Shown in pieces: positions 43,980 to 53,863 of a stretch of DNA of 64,000 bases (positions are counted from its first letter, which is position 1; each line of letters starts with the position of its first letter). The stretch spans positions 122,718,742 through 122,782,741 of the forward strand of contig OY757025.1 in assembly GCA_963580285.1 (NCBI GenBank), in the 5' to 3' direction. Source of the DNA: Lucinisca nassula. Taxonomy: Eukaryota; Mollusca; Bivalvia; Lucinida; Lucinidae. The notes below the pieces were generated by a model. The model was given only the letters and a program-made list of their open reading frames with translations. It was not told the origin of the DNA and ran no database searches. A program made the translations under genes and the position numbers.

Positions 43980-44333
43980 AATGTAATGTTATTACAAGAT
44001 CAGGATGATAACTGTTCATTTTACCTTCACGACATCGTATAGTTCCACAAAAGTTTCTCTTTATCTGCAAGAAAATGATAGCCGGCGCTGATAAGCGCCG
44101 TCTTGGAAAACGAAAAGACATTATAAACATGCAAATTTAAGGGAATTAGAACTGAAATTTCAATAGCATACAAAACAGATTGTGTTGTCTCTTTAGTCTG
44201 ACTGTTTTCTGACACAGTTCAAAAGATACAGAATAAATATTTCAGCCGGTTAAATTTCTATGAGCAATCCCACAGGGAGACAGACGTTACAGTATTCAGC
44301 ATGAGGAAAACAAACCTTAATGGTACAAAAAGG

Positions 44334-44738
44334 GAATGTGTGGCGGCTGTAAAAAGTCTGTAAGAATGTGTGGCGGCCATAAAAAATCTGTAAGAATGTG
44401 TGGCGGCCATTAAAAATCTGTAAGAATGTGTGGCGGCCATAAAAAATCTGTAAGAATGTGTGGCGGCTGTAAAAAGTCTGTAAGAATGTGTGGCGGCCAT
44501 AAAAATCTGTAAGAATGTGTGGCGGCCATTAAAAATCTGTAAGAATGTGCGGCGGCCATGAAAAATATGTAAGAATGTGTGGCGGCCTTTAAAAAGTCTG
44601 TAAGAATGTGTGGCGGCCATAAAAATCTTTAAGAATGTGTGGCGGCCATAAAAAATCTGTAAGAATGTGTTGCGGCCATTAAAAATCTGTAAGAATGTGT
44701 GGTGGCCATTAAAAATCTGTAAGAATGTGTGGCGGCCG
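44334..44738. repeat. 30-bp minisatellite, 13 units
   Basis: AATGTGTGGCGGCCATAAAA plus AATCTGTAAG repeats with a 29-30-bp period. The unit is the reverse complement of the AGACTTTTTACAGCCGCCAC segment of the G repeat, so the array was probably amplified from a G fragment. It joins a D copy at GGCGGCCGGGAAAG. Confidence 0.93.
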
Positions 44739-44848
44739 GGAAAGTAACTGTGCTTTTGACTTTCCGCTATTGATGTTTCCATTAGGGTCTAGTTGTTTCA
44801 TGTTTGTGTTTCTTTCGTTTTTGGTCTCTCTGCCTTCACTTCTATTTT
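44739..44848 (+). mobile_element. PLE 3' tail copy (D), short
   Basis: GGGAAAGTAACTGTGCTTTT to GCCTTCACTTCTATTT. Confidence 0.83.
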
Positions 44849-44912
44849 CCCGCCCTTTATCATTGTGCGGGCTACATTTTGTAGTAATTTTGGAATATTT
44901 TCATTTCCAATG

Positions 44913-45232
44913 TAAAATAGAAGTGGAGGCAATGCTCAGGAATCGATACAATTAACCCACAGCTCCCATCAGAGACACCAAAGGGAAAGAAACACAAACA
45001 TGAAACAACAGACCCTAATGGAAACCCCAATAGCAGAAAGCCAAAAGGACAGTTACTCTCCCACAAAATGGCCAATAGGCTATCCAAAATAAAATAATAT
45101 AAGCGACACAAACGCCCAAAGACAAACCATAACAAAAATAAACCGCGACAGAAGAACCACCTTGGAACGGTCAGTGGAAACGAATTCCACTAGGGGGCTT
45201 AAGTCGATTTTACGTGGCCACAATCCTCGCCA
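44913..45232 (-). mobile_element. PLE 3' tail copy (D-b)
   Basis: AAAATAGAAGTGGAGGCAAT to CACAATCCTCGCC on the minus strand. With the preceding + copy it forms a tail-to-tail pair about 65 bp apart. Confidence 0.87.
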
Positions 45233-45469
45233 AGTCTAATATAAACCTATAGAAAACAATGCTCTTCATACTTCCATGAACGCATCGAGTCACATGATTT
45301 TCAGAGACGCCAAGTGACGTCATTCTAAACCACAGTTCTCTATTGGCGATGGTGACGTCAACGCTCGTCCGCTTTTTTAAAAAAAACAGCGTGTAAATGT
45401 TTTTCAGCTTTAAAAGTGTGCCCTATAAACATTTTTTTCGCCCACTGATGAAGGACAAAGAATGTAAAT

Positions 45470-45607
45470 AAAAAAATAAATTTATTTTTTCTGCTTTTCA
45501 TTAAAGTGTGAACGACAGCGGGTCGCTAGGAAAGTTCGAGGTTTATTTACTTTCCACGTGACCCACTGCGTTCACACGTTCATGAACAGCAGAAAAATAA
45601 AATGAAT
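45470..45607. repeat. Imperfect hairpin
   Basis: AAATTTATTTTTTCTGC ... GTGTGAACG ... AGCGGGTC is inverted by GACCCACTGCG TTCACAC ... GCAGAAAAATAAA, with arms of about 55 bp. Confidence 0.7.
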
Positions 45608-45619
45608 TTCTTAATTTAA

Positions 45620-45742
45620 CATGCATATGTCTTGGAGCAGAAATAAGAAACGTAATGTATATCCCTATAAACCTCAGTTTTTTCTCTATGTAGAGAATAG
45701 GTTTTAAGGGATGTACATTGCACGAGCTTGTTAACGTGACGT
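45620..45742 (-). mobile_element. Right half of a B MITE
   Basis: GCATATGTCTTGGAGCAGAA, AATGTATATCCCTATAAACC and TTGTTAACGTGACG match the B right half. The palindrome and left half are absent. Confidence 0.75.
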
Positions 45743-45903
45743 GCGGAATAAATAATCAACATAACATCCGGCGATGTGATTAAGACTTCAGAGTTGTCGC
45801 CATGGCTTCCGTTGGAAACAATAACATTTTGATTAACACGACGAAAACGACCTGTATTTAGCGGAATGAGCGGAAGAGACAGCAAACAATCACGAAATTA
45901 ACC

Positions 45904-46091
45904 CATTGTGCACTAATGGACTCTTCCATTGCTATATGTTGGACAAGTCCATTTGTCATATAAGGTATGTCAGGCCTATTTTTGTTTGTATTCTATTTTT
46001 GACGGAAATTTCTGTTAGCAAATAGTGCAGGCCCTGATCAGACGCCGCGCAGTGCGGCGTCTGATCTGGGCATGCACTGTTTGCCAAGGTA
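45904..46091. mobile_element. TTAA-associated E-core MITE, cut by D
   Basis: Begins TTAACCCATTGTGCACTAAT and carries the E core (AATAGTGCAGGCCCTGATC AGACGCCGC / GCGGCGTCTGATCTGGGC ATGCACTGTTTG). At about 46091 it is interrupted by the end of a D copy and does not resume nearby. Confidence 0.75.
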
Positions 46092-46939
46092 AAGTAGAAG
46101 TAAAACAAAGATCAGGAATTGATACAATTAACTTACTCCATCCATAAAAGACACCAAAGGGAAAGAAATACAAACATTAAGCGACCAGACCATAATGGAA
46201 ACCTAAACAAAGGAAGGCCATATGGACAGTTACCAAAATTAAAAGACACAAGTGATACACACAGTAAGTAACAAACAACAACATAAATAAATCGCCACAG
46301 AAGAGCCGCCTTGGAACGGTCAGTGGAAGATTTCCACTGGGGGGGGGGGGGGGGGGGGGGGCTTAAATCGATTTTACGTGGCCACAATCCTCGCCCTTAC
46401 TTCCGTCGCGATTTAGACAAATAATTTGTTCAGTCCGCAGGAAGGCCTCCTAACTCATCGGTGCAACATCTCCGTGAACACAGAAATCAAAGAACCACAG
46501 AGGTGAGACAACGGTGAGGACTCGACAGCAAGAAACCACTGAAATGCTGGAGCAAAAGAAAACCAACAGTTAGACTCCGATGAGCCCGACCAGAGACAGA
46601 GCATCAGGCACCAACCAACATTGTCTCTTTAATTTTCAATAAGCCTTTACGTTGGAGCCGTCATAGAATCTGAGGCCTGACCCACCGGCGTGCAATTAAA
46701 GAGGGAAGCAAAGTTGCCAACCGTGATTGGGTTAACTACCATGCATGCAGTCTGTCGTATAATATCCATGTTGTACCCAATCTTTTTATATCGAAGAATG
46801 ATTTTACGAAATTGGGTGCTGAAGTCATTGCGGTTATATATTTTTCTGAATTTATATACTAAGTCACCATAAAATTTGGGTTCCGATAGACCTTGTTGCA
46901 GAAGAGATTTAAGTCCAATATTGAATTTTGAAATTAACC
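46092..46939 (-). mobile_element. PLE copy (D-a), 3' UTR and end of ORF
   Basis: Minus strand from AGTAGAAGTAAAACAAAG, through a 22-base G run (46340-46361), the hammerhead-like segment and the ORF stop near 46646. Coding C-terminal sequence then extends to the GLSEP-equivalent region and breaks at AATTTTGAAATTAA. Confidence 0.87.
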
Positions 46940-47259
46940 TTTATGTCCCGCATGCAATTGGTTAAGAGTCGTGCATTTTCCTAAGCGTCTCAATTGGTGG
47001 AAACGCAAACGACTGTTGAGTGTTTTCGAAACTGAGGATAATGTCATACCATTGTTGTCATATTGTTTTGTTTCACACGAGCGTTTGATTCTCTGTCAGG
47101 GCTATATGTATTAACTTGGGTCCAGGTTAGTTAAGCATATGAGAGTGTTCCTCCGTTGGTTGCTGCTTCGCGGCAACATTGGCATTTATGTATTTGTTAA
47201 CTGATTGAAAAATGTATTTGTGTCTCAAACGAGGTTGGAAGACTTGTTGGTTTTTGGTG
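46940..47259. other. Intergenic, nothing recognised
   Basis: No shared repeat or exon was recognised before the CTT-rich tract at 47260-47308. Confidence 0.3.
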
Positions 47260-47336
47260 CGCTCCTTCTTCTTCTTGTTCTTCTTCTTGTTCTTCTTCTT
47301 CTTCTTTCCGGCCAAATTTTGTTCTCAGTAATCACT

Positions 47337-47501
47337 GGACGAATTGTTCTGGAATTTTGGGATATGATAGATATGGGTTTTGAAGTTGTGAATGAGGGTC
47401 GTAAAGTTAACCTAAACCCACCAATAAAAGCCGGTGCTTTTGCTGTGGTTCTTTCATGCTTTATCCTGGTGGTTCTGATACTATATATGTTGTTACGTTG
47501 A
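47337..47501 (+). CDS. Possible exon or small ORF with a membrane helix
   Basis: Downstream of a long pyrimidine tract and TTTTGTTCTCAG, a frame of about 55 codons reads GRIVLEFWDMIDMGFEVV, then a basic/polar stretch. A hydrophobic segment, AFAVVLSCFILVVLILYMLL, is followed by Arg and a stop. The strong acceptor-like context is suggestive, but no good donor was found and the family was not recognised. It is unlike the neighbouring repeats. It could be a terminal exon, or chance. Confidence 0.22.
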   Translation, partial: GRIVLEFWDMIDMGFEVVNEGRKVNLNPPIKAGAFAVVLSCFILVVLILYMLLR

Positions 47502-47509
47502 TGATTCTG

Positions 47510-47934
47510 AGTCTTCCGCCTTTTTGGTTGTTCATTTGTAGTTACGTCTGTCCTTCCAGTTTAATTTTTGTCATGTTGGTGATTCTGATTCTTTTCCCCA
47601 TTATGTTCATTGCTCCATTTTAGTTAGGTTTGGATATTCTAAGTCACCACCTGTTTTGGAAAGAGCTGCTGACTCTGTTTACCTGTGGCCCGTATTGTTT
47701 ACTGTCCATGTTTCGACTTCTTTCCCTAATTATATTGTGGGAACAATTAGGAATCTGATTGTTTCTGTTCCTGGTCAGTTCTCTTTTTAATTTTCAAAAT
47801 TCAAAACCGCGAACCAAAATGGTTCCCCCTGGGGGCATGCAAAAATCCGCGTAAATCTTGTCCACACGAGTTCTCATTAACCCCTGGATGTATTTTTTTC
47901 TGAAATTTAGGGAATGTGATAAATATAAATATGA
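47510..47934. other. Intergenic, nothing recognised
   Basis: GTTCATTTG and TTCTGATTCT-type motifs suggest weak internal repetition. No gene was seen. Confidence 0.3.
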
Positions 47935-48835
47935 CGTTTTTCAAGAGGGTTTCAAAGAGTCCCCGGGTGCATCGGGGCACTGTCCCAACTCCTCCACTCC
48001 ATAAAAGGTATAATTTCTCAGACATCGTTCAGATCCCCACCCGAAACTATTTATATTCTTGTTCCTTACGCGTTCTTATTGTTAAGAAGCATTTAGTTAC
48101 ACCAACCCGGGCCTTGCCCACCCCCTCCCTAATATCTCGGAAACCGTTCTGATTCCAATCCCATAACCATACATATTCTTGTTCCTAATGATAAAACGCA
48201 TTCAGTGACACCAACCTCGGGGTCGCTCTCGATGCGCCGGAGCCATGCCCCACACACTCACTTCATGAAAGGCCTAATATCTCAGAAACCGTTTAAATCC
48301 CATCCCGATCTATCTATATATATTCTCGTTCTTTATCATAAGACGTATTCAGTTATACCAGCCTGGAGATCGCCAGGGATGCGCCGGGAACATGCCCAAC
48401 CCCTTCACTTCATCAAATGGCTAATATCTCGGGAACTGTTCAGCTCTCCAACTCATAACCAAATGTATTCTTGTTCCTTATGATAAAACGCATTCTGTGG
48501 CACCAAACTTGGGGGAAGGGGTCATTATCCACCCCTCCACTTCATCAAAGGCTTATATATCAGAAAGCATTCAGAACCCCACCATAAACTATATATATTC
48601 TTGCTCATTATGATAAGACGCATTCATTGACACAAATCTTGGGTCCCTGCTGTCTGCGGGGGTCATGCCCCTACCCCGCCACTTTATAAACGCCTTATAT
48701 CTCAGTAACCATTCAGATCCCCACCGCAAACCATATATAGTCTTCTTCCTTATGATAAGACGTACTGGGAGTCCGCCTGGGACATACCCCATCCCTCCAT
48801 CATATAAAAGGCCTAATATCTCAGTAACAGAGTCT
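47935..48835. repeat. Satellite-like array, ~120-148-bp units
   Basis: AATATCTCAGAAACCGTTCAG variants occur at about 48012, 48131, 48274, 48422, 48554, 48695 and 48813. Between them are ACTATATATATTCTTGTTCC, TGATAAGACGCATTCAGTGA and CATGCCCCACCCCTCCACTT. Units are diverged, so the array is old. Confidence 0.85.
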
Positions 48836-48947
48836 ACATGGGTGCTAATTTGAGTATGTGGGTTCGTTTGGATGACAATATAATCGGTAGTTTAAAAATC
48901 ACATCTTGTTATTTATGTAAATGCCTCTTTGCTACCACATGGAGCCT

Positions 48948-49145
48948 GGTAGGTCAGTGGCTAGTGCGCTTTCCTATGATGCTGGAGGTCCCCGGTTGGA
49001 TTACCAGTAATAAAATTGCGGTGTCCGAACATGCTCCGTCGGCATCACTTTCAGGATGAATGTCACATGGTACACCGTCATTCGCATCGGGGCGTTAACC
49101 GGGAGCCTCCTGTCCAGGGAGAACCATCTCCGGTGCAGATTATAA
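48948..49145 (+). mobile_element. tRNA-like SINE remnant
   Basis: GGTAGGTCAGTGGCTAGTGC and CCCCGGTTGGATTACCAG resemble degenerate A and B boxes with correct spacing. A body follows with GTCCAGGGAGAACCATCTCC, and part of that body recurs at 49370-49400. Not a functional tRNA gene. Confidence 0.5.
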
Positions 49146-49149
49146 GAAT

Positions 49150-49277
49150 ATTATATGGATGTGAGGGGTGGATGGAAAAATCCGTCCCGAGGGACACTGT
49201 ACGGCATCACGAGGCCTGCCGAGTGATGCCGGACAGTGATCCCGAGGGACGGATATTTCTATCCACCCCTCACCCAT
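49150..49277. repeat. Long hairpin
   Basis: GGATGTGAGGGGTGGATGGA, ATCCGTCCCGAGGGACACTG and CGGCATCACGAGGC are inverted by GCCGAGTGATGCCG, CAGTGATCCCGAGGGACGGAT and TCCACCCCTCACCC. Arms are about 60 bp with few mismatches. Confidence 0.85.
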
Positions 49278-49899
49278 AGTTGATTCTTTTTCTTGCATAC
49301 CTTCCATTTCTTAAAGCGGATTTTTAATGCTGCAGTTACTTCAATGTTGGACTTGGGTCTGTCCTGTCCAGGGAGAACCAACTCCAGTGCAGATTAAAGA
49401 TTCCTACCATAATTACATGATAACTTCGTAGGCTTTGGTGTGTATGTAATGTACACCTGCGAGTAATGGCCAAATGTTACTGACCGCTGTATAAGTAAAA
49501 AGAAAGAAATAACTGGCGCTGTAAGTTACCCTCAGGACTCGTCGCATGCATTGAAAAGTTTCGTTTTAACAAATTTTGAGGTTATATTGAATAAAGATGG
49601 CTGACTATCTACAGAAGCGACCTACATCGTCGGTACCATCCACGATTCACCGGCTACCTTATTCCAGTTTCAGGACTTAAAATCCGACTGCTGACCTTCT
49701 TTACAGAGCTCCAGATAATTTTTTATGAGTTAGTTTGGGGCGTTAATTTTTATTTTATCTTGAAAAAATATGCTTTGAGCAGTCGTTAAAAACGCCTTGC
49801 TAAGGAGATTTTAGTGAGTAAATAAAGCAAACCTTTATATTGTAGAATATCAATAAAATATAGCTAAGTCCTTCTGACACGGCGCTCTGAAAACCCTCC

Positions 49900-50241
49900 C
49901 ATTACGTTAACCAGTTCTTGCAATGGACACTCTTGTAAACCCAAGTTTATATTGAGATACCTGGGGTTTATAGTGGTATTATTATTTTTGCTCCAAAACA
50001 TAGATTGTTGGTACTCGTTAGAGCACCTTCTGGAGGGGGTGCTCGTTAGAACAGCCCCATGGAGGCAGTTCTAACGCGTACCAAGAACCCTTGTTTTGGT
50101 GCAAAAATAAGCACTCAAAAATAAGCGTACCTACAGCCTTTGTCTTAAGCATAAATAAGAAAAAATTTACCATTTTTAACAGAAAATCACCGTTTTGGAA
50201 GAAAGAAAGAGTTCACTTTGTCACACGGCTGTATTATCATA
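49900..50241 (+). mobile_element. Diverged B MITE with a doubled core
   Basis: CATTACGTTAACCAGTTCTTG to CACACGGCTGTATTATCAT. The core carries two partial palindromes in a row (CGTTAGAGCACCTTCTGGAG, then CGTTAGAACAGCCCCATGG). It lies directly upstream of the receptor exon. Confidence 0.7.
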
Positions 50242-50313
50242 TTTTATGCATTCATTGTATTTTTCAGGCATTGTACACTGTATTTTACAGGCATTGTACA
50301 TTGTATTTTTCAG
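50240..50313 (+). promoter_or_regulatory. Triplicated 3' splice site
   Basis: CATTGTATTTTTCAGGCATT, then CACTGTATTTTACAGGCATT, then CATTGTATTTTTCAGGTAAT: three ~28-bp repeats, each with a pyrimidine run and AG. The last AG (50312-50313) gives the correct frame into the receptor exon. The other two would add short in-intron extensions. Confidence 0.8.
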
Positions 50314-50427
50314 GTAATTTGTACTGCAATGCCACCTGGGATACGATGCAGTGCTGGGACTACACCCGGGCTGGTAGCACAGCCTACCAGTTCTGTCCAA
50401 GCTACATCACACTTTCAAATCCATTGG
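50314..50427 (+). CDS. Class B1 GPCR (calcitonin-receptor-like), ectodomain exon 1 seen
   Basis: A 114-bp internal exon bounded by TTTTTCAG and GGTACGT-type donor (GT at 50428). It reads YCNATWDTMQCW, then a short loop and AYQFCPSY, the hormone-receptor motif of secretin-family receptors. Three of the six ectodomain cysteines are here, along with the invariant WD and CW. NAT is a potential N-glycosylation site. It enters with two bases of a split codon and leaves with one base, matching the next exon exactly. The family binds calcitonin/DH31-type peptides at the cell surface and signals through Gs; the peptide partner here is inference. The N-terminal exon with the signal peptide and first cysteine was not found. 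Confidence 0.9.
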
Positions 50428-50559
50428 GTACGTATTATGATATTTTATTTATTTCAGTGCACTTTAAGAATATAACGCAATGTTATTGGATGACATCATA
50501 GATTTGCGACGGTGTATTCAGCAGTATACCGTCGTAAACCCGACGTCATCACATTAATA

Positions 50560-51203
50560 ATTCCGATCCTCCATCATTCAGTGCATTTCAAGCGATTTAG
50601 TTGGTTAAAATAAAAGTTTTATACTTCGATAAATTCAATGAGCAATCATCTCTGATGTGTTTCACAAAGCGCCAGGTAGTAACATAACTTGACGTCAAAA
50701 AGCACGTTTAGAACCCGCGCGATACGTCATTGTTTATGAAGAGATATCAACATCGTTCGATTTAAAGATGAAAAATTTTAAAAACGTAAATGTTAGAAGA
50801 CAAATAAATTAAATTTAAAGTTGAAGTAAACAAAGATCAGGAATCGATACAATTAACTCACTCCACCCATCAAAGACACCAAAGGGAAAGAAACACAAAC
50901 ATGAAGCGACCAGTCCACAATGGAAACCTAAACAAAGGAAGGCCATAAGGACAGATACTTTTCAGTAAAGACTTAATTTTTTCGCTTGGGTTTCTTTCAT
51001 AGATGGCAGCTTCCAACTGAATAACCATTCCGCCATGGCCGTTGGCTAAATGTAAGTGCTTTCTTCAGAAACATTTCATTTTTGTGGCATTTGTAACGTG
51101 TCGATAAGAAAGTGGGAATTATACAGAATGAATTATCATTTTTGTGGGTTTTATCGATGTGTAAACTCCAGCAAATCCCTCACAAACTTTCGGGCTTCAT
51201 GGT
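50560..51203. repeat. Repeat J, copy 2, with a D insertion
   Basis: Matches 14205-15012 without the B element: GCGATTTAGTTGGTTAAAAT, GGTAGTAACATAACTTGACG, AATAACCATTCCGCCATGGC, ending in a family I arm (TTTTATCGATGTGTAAACTC). A short D-a lies at 50823-50957. Confidence 0.8.
50823..50957 (-). mobile_element. PLE 3' tail copy (D-a), short, in J
   Basis: GAAGTAAACAAAGATCAGGA to GCCATAAGGACAGATACTTT on the minus strand. Confidence 0.82.
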
Positions 51204-51408
51204 GTCCCTTTTCCGTTGAGGGCCAATCTGGCACCGTTGGGGCCTTTGGCTCGGCTTCTGGGTGTTTGGATGATTTATTAAATATTAACAGTGCCTGTTT
51301 CGATGGTTTGATCAGTCAAATTTACCCACAAGAACTTCAATTAAAGAGAGAAGGTTCTTCTATTACCGAGGCCCTGTTTTTGGATTTACATCTGTATATT
51401 GTAGATGA

Positions 51409-51964
51409 TGGCCCCCGCCCAATTTGGCTGCATGATGCTTCCACGTAGAGCTGAAACTGACCCGCACACGAGTACTTGTTAACCGCTTAGAGGATTTAAA
51501 AAGCAGAAGTGGAGGCAAAGATCAGGAATCGATATAATAAACCCACATCTCCCATCAGAGACACCAAAGGGAAAGAAACATAAACATGAAACAACAGACC
51601 CTAATGGAAACATCAACAGCGGAAAGCCAAAAGGACAGTTACTTTCCCACAAAATGGCCAATAGGCTATCCAAAATAAAATAATATAAGCGACACAAACA
51701 CCAAAAGACAAACCATATCAAAAATAAACCGCGACAGAAGAACCTGCCTGCACTCAAGTTTGTAAGTTTCCATGCCTGCTCAGGCAAAGCGGTACGCGTC
51801 GGCCCGTCCATGCTTATAACCCTGCTGGTTTCATTGGCGACAGGGCTTGAGATGTCATTTCATCTTAATGTTGGGTAAAAGTCCAACAAAATTGGAAGCA
51901 ACGTTCTCAAAATGACCTGTACAGTGTTGACGGGGACGTTAAACCTCAAATTAAACAAACAAAC
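51409..51964 (+). mobile_element. SINE-like H inserted in PLE, itself carrying a D
   Basis: TATTGTAGATGA occurs at 51397-51408 and 51965-51976, an exact 12-bp target duplication. The H head (GGCTGCATGATGCTTCCACG) and tail (ACGTTAAACCTCAAATTAAA then CAAACAAAC) are present. H is split at 51499-51744 by a D copy. Confidence 0.9.
51499..51744 (-). mobile_element. PLE 3' tail copy (D-b) inside H
   Basis: AGCAGAAGTGGAGGCAAAGA to AATAAACCGCGACAGAAGA. It separates H's GCTTAGAGGATTTA from its CTGCTCAGGCAAAGCGG block. Confidence 0.88.
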
Positions 51965-53136
51965 TATTGTAGATGAGTTTGTTTCCTGCAAAAATTATGG
52001 TGGACGCGATGGTTTTGATTTTGAGATTGTGAGATTTCCTTTCTTGAATGGTGGTGTTCCTCGTGCGGCGTCCTGTGGCATTTGTATTTCGCAATTAATT
52101 CGATTTGCCGGAGTGTGTAGCCATGTAACTGACTTCAACACTCGTAGTAAATTTTTAACTGCTAAACTTCTTAATCAGGGTTATCGGTATCACAGGCTAC
52201 GCAAAGCCTTTTCGAAATTTTATAGACGTCATTCCGATTTAATTTCAAAATACAATGTTGGACGTGGGTCTGTCCTGCAGCAGGGTCTGTCGGAACCCGA
52301 ATTTTATGGTGACTTAGTAGATAAGTTCAGAAAAAATATAATTGCAATGACTTCGGCACCCAGTTTCGTGAGGTCATTGTTCGATGTAGAGGGATTGGAT
52401 ACAACATAAATGTTATACGACAGACTGCATGCATGGTAGTTAACCCAATCACGGTTGACAACTTTGCTCCCATCTTTAATTGTACGCCGGTGGGTCAGGC
52501 CTCAGATTCTATGACGGTTCCAGCGTAAAGGTTTACTGAGAATTAGAGAGAATTTAATTTTATGTAATGTTGGTTGGTGCCTGATGCTCTGTCTCTGGTC
52601 GGGCCCATACACGTAATGCTGTTGGTTTTCTTTTGCTCCAGCATTTCAGTGGTTTCTTGCCGTCGAGACCTCACCGTTGTTTCATATCTGTGTTTGTTTT
52701 ATTTTTGTGTTCTCGGAGATGTTGCACTGATGAATTAGGAGACCTCCATGCGGACTGAACAAATTATTTGTCAAAATCGCGACGGAAGTAAGGTGCCTGA
52801 AATCGATTTAAGCCCCCCCCCCAACCCCCTCCCCCCCAACCCCCCTCCCACCCCCCCAGTGGAATTCGTTTCACTGACCGTTCCAAGGCGGTTCTTCTGT
52901 CGCGGTTTATTTATGTTATGCTTTGTCTTGTGAGTGTGTGTATCGCTTATATTAGTTTGTTTTGGATAGCCAATTGGCCATTTTGTGGGAAAGTAACTGT
53001 CCTTTTGGCTTTCCGCTACTGATGTTTCCATTTTGGTCTAGTTGTTTCTTGTTCGTGTTTCTGTCCCTTTGGTATCACTGATGGGAGCTGTAGGTTAATT
53101 TTATCAATTTCTGAGTATTGCCTTTACTTCTAATTT

Positions 53137-53213
53137 ACCCCTATTAACCCTAGTTTTACTATATAAAAGCGGGGTTCACGGAAGTCAGAATTATATATGC
53201 GTGTTTTCGTGAT
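53137..53213 (-). mobile_element. Half A MITE after PLE end
   Basis: ACCCCTATTAACCCTAGTTT to ATGCGTGTTTTCGTGATG; only one end is present. Confidence 0.7.
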
Positions 53214-53374
53214 GGCCTAACGCTATTCAAATATTATAGACAATTGCCCCATCAGCACTGTCAGTGCTTTGATTTTGAAGCTGATTCGTTCTTTTAGTAG
53301 TATAGATATGTATTATACTACCCAAGCGAACAAAAAGATACTGATCTGACAGGCTGGTCAGCACAATGGGCCGT

Positions 53375-53750
53375 CTCGAAAACACGCCTATATAATTTTG
53401 ATCCTTTGAACCCCTCTTTTATGTAGTAAAACTGGGGTTAACAGGGATAAGCCTTATTTTTCTTATTTTTGCTCTAACTTATAGATTGTAGGTACTCCTT
53501 AGAACCGCCTCGATGAGGCGGTTCTAACGAGCACTCACAATCAATATTTTGAGTAGCAATAAGAAATTTCTTATTTCTGCTCTAAAATATAGATTGTAGG
53601 TACTCCTTAGAAACGCCTCGATGAGGCTGTTCTAACGAGCACTCACAATCTATATTTTGAGCAGAAATAAGAAAAATAGCACAATATTTCTTTTTCGTTT
53701 GTTCGGCGGTAAAGTTTACAATGTATTTGCATAGGCGTGTTTTCGTAATG
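53375..53750 (+). mobile_element. Family A MITE with duplicated palindrome core
   Basis: CTCGAAAACACGCCTATATA and GGCGTGTTTTCGTAATG ends. The segment TTCTTATTT.TGCTCTAA through the palindrome to AGCAATAAGAAA is present twice, about 113 bp apart (centres near 53515 and 53628). The first core is perfect; the second has paired-arm mismatches (AAACGCCTC / GAGGCTGTT). Confidence 0.88.
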
Positions 53751-53863
53751 CATGCTGATCTGCACCTTTGATGTTCGTAGATATTAAAACCAGTTTTATG
53801 ACGGGACTCAAATATGAAATCTTTTTCAGTCAACCTTAGTTTGTTGTTTTCTTTTTTTTTAAG

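Larger units (their letters stand above)
51204..53134 (+). pseudogene. Penelope-like element split by H and D
   Basis: Starts within the RT ORF just before motif C (the YLDD-equivalent reads CLDDLLNIN near 51255). At 51408 it is interrupted by a 556-bp insert and resumes at 51965. The C-terminal block is open from about 51966 to 52409 (CSHVTDFNTRSKFLTAKLLN, HRLRKAFSKFYRRHSDLISK, GLSEPEFYGDLV). The 3' UTR follows, with a CTGATGA motif, a C-rich tract (52809-52858) and the 3' tail ending TTTACTTCTAATTT. The 5' part of the element is missing. It lies in the receptor intron in the same orientation as the gene. Confidence 0.88.
50428..53863 (+). other. Receptor intron, 3.4 kb, filled with repeats
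   Basis: Donor GTACGT at 50428; acceptor TTTTTTTTAAG at 53863. It contains repeat J with a D, a PLE with nested H and D, and one and a half A elements, leaving little unique sequence. Confidence 0.8.

Noticed and set aside
44258..44782. 174-codon minus frame with repeated ATHSYRF-like units
   Set aside because: It is the 30-bp minisatellite read in frame; the unit length divisible by three keeps it open.
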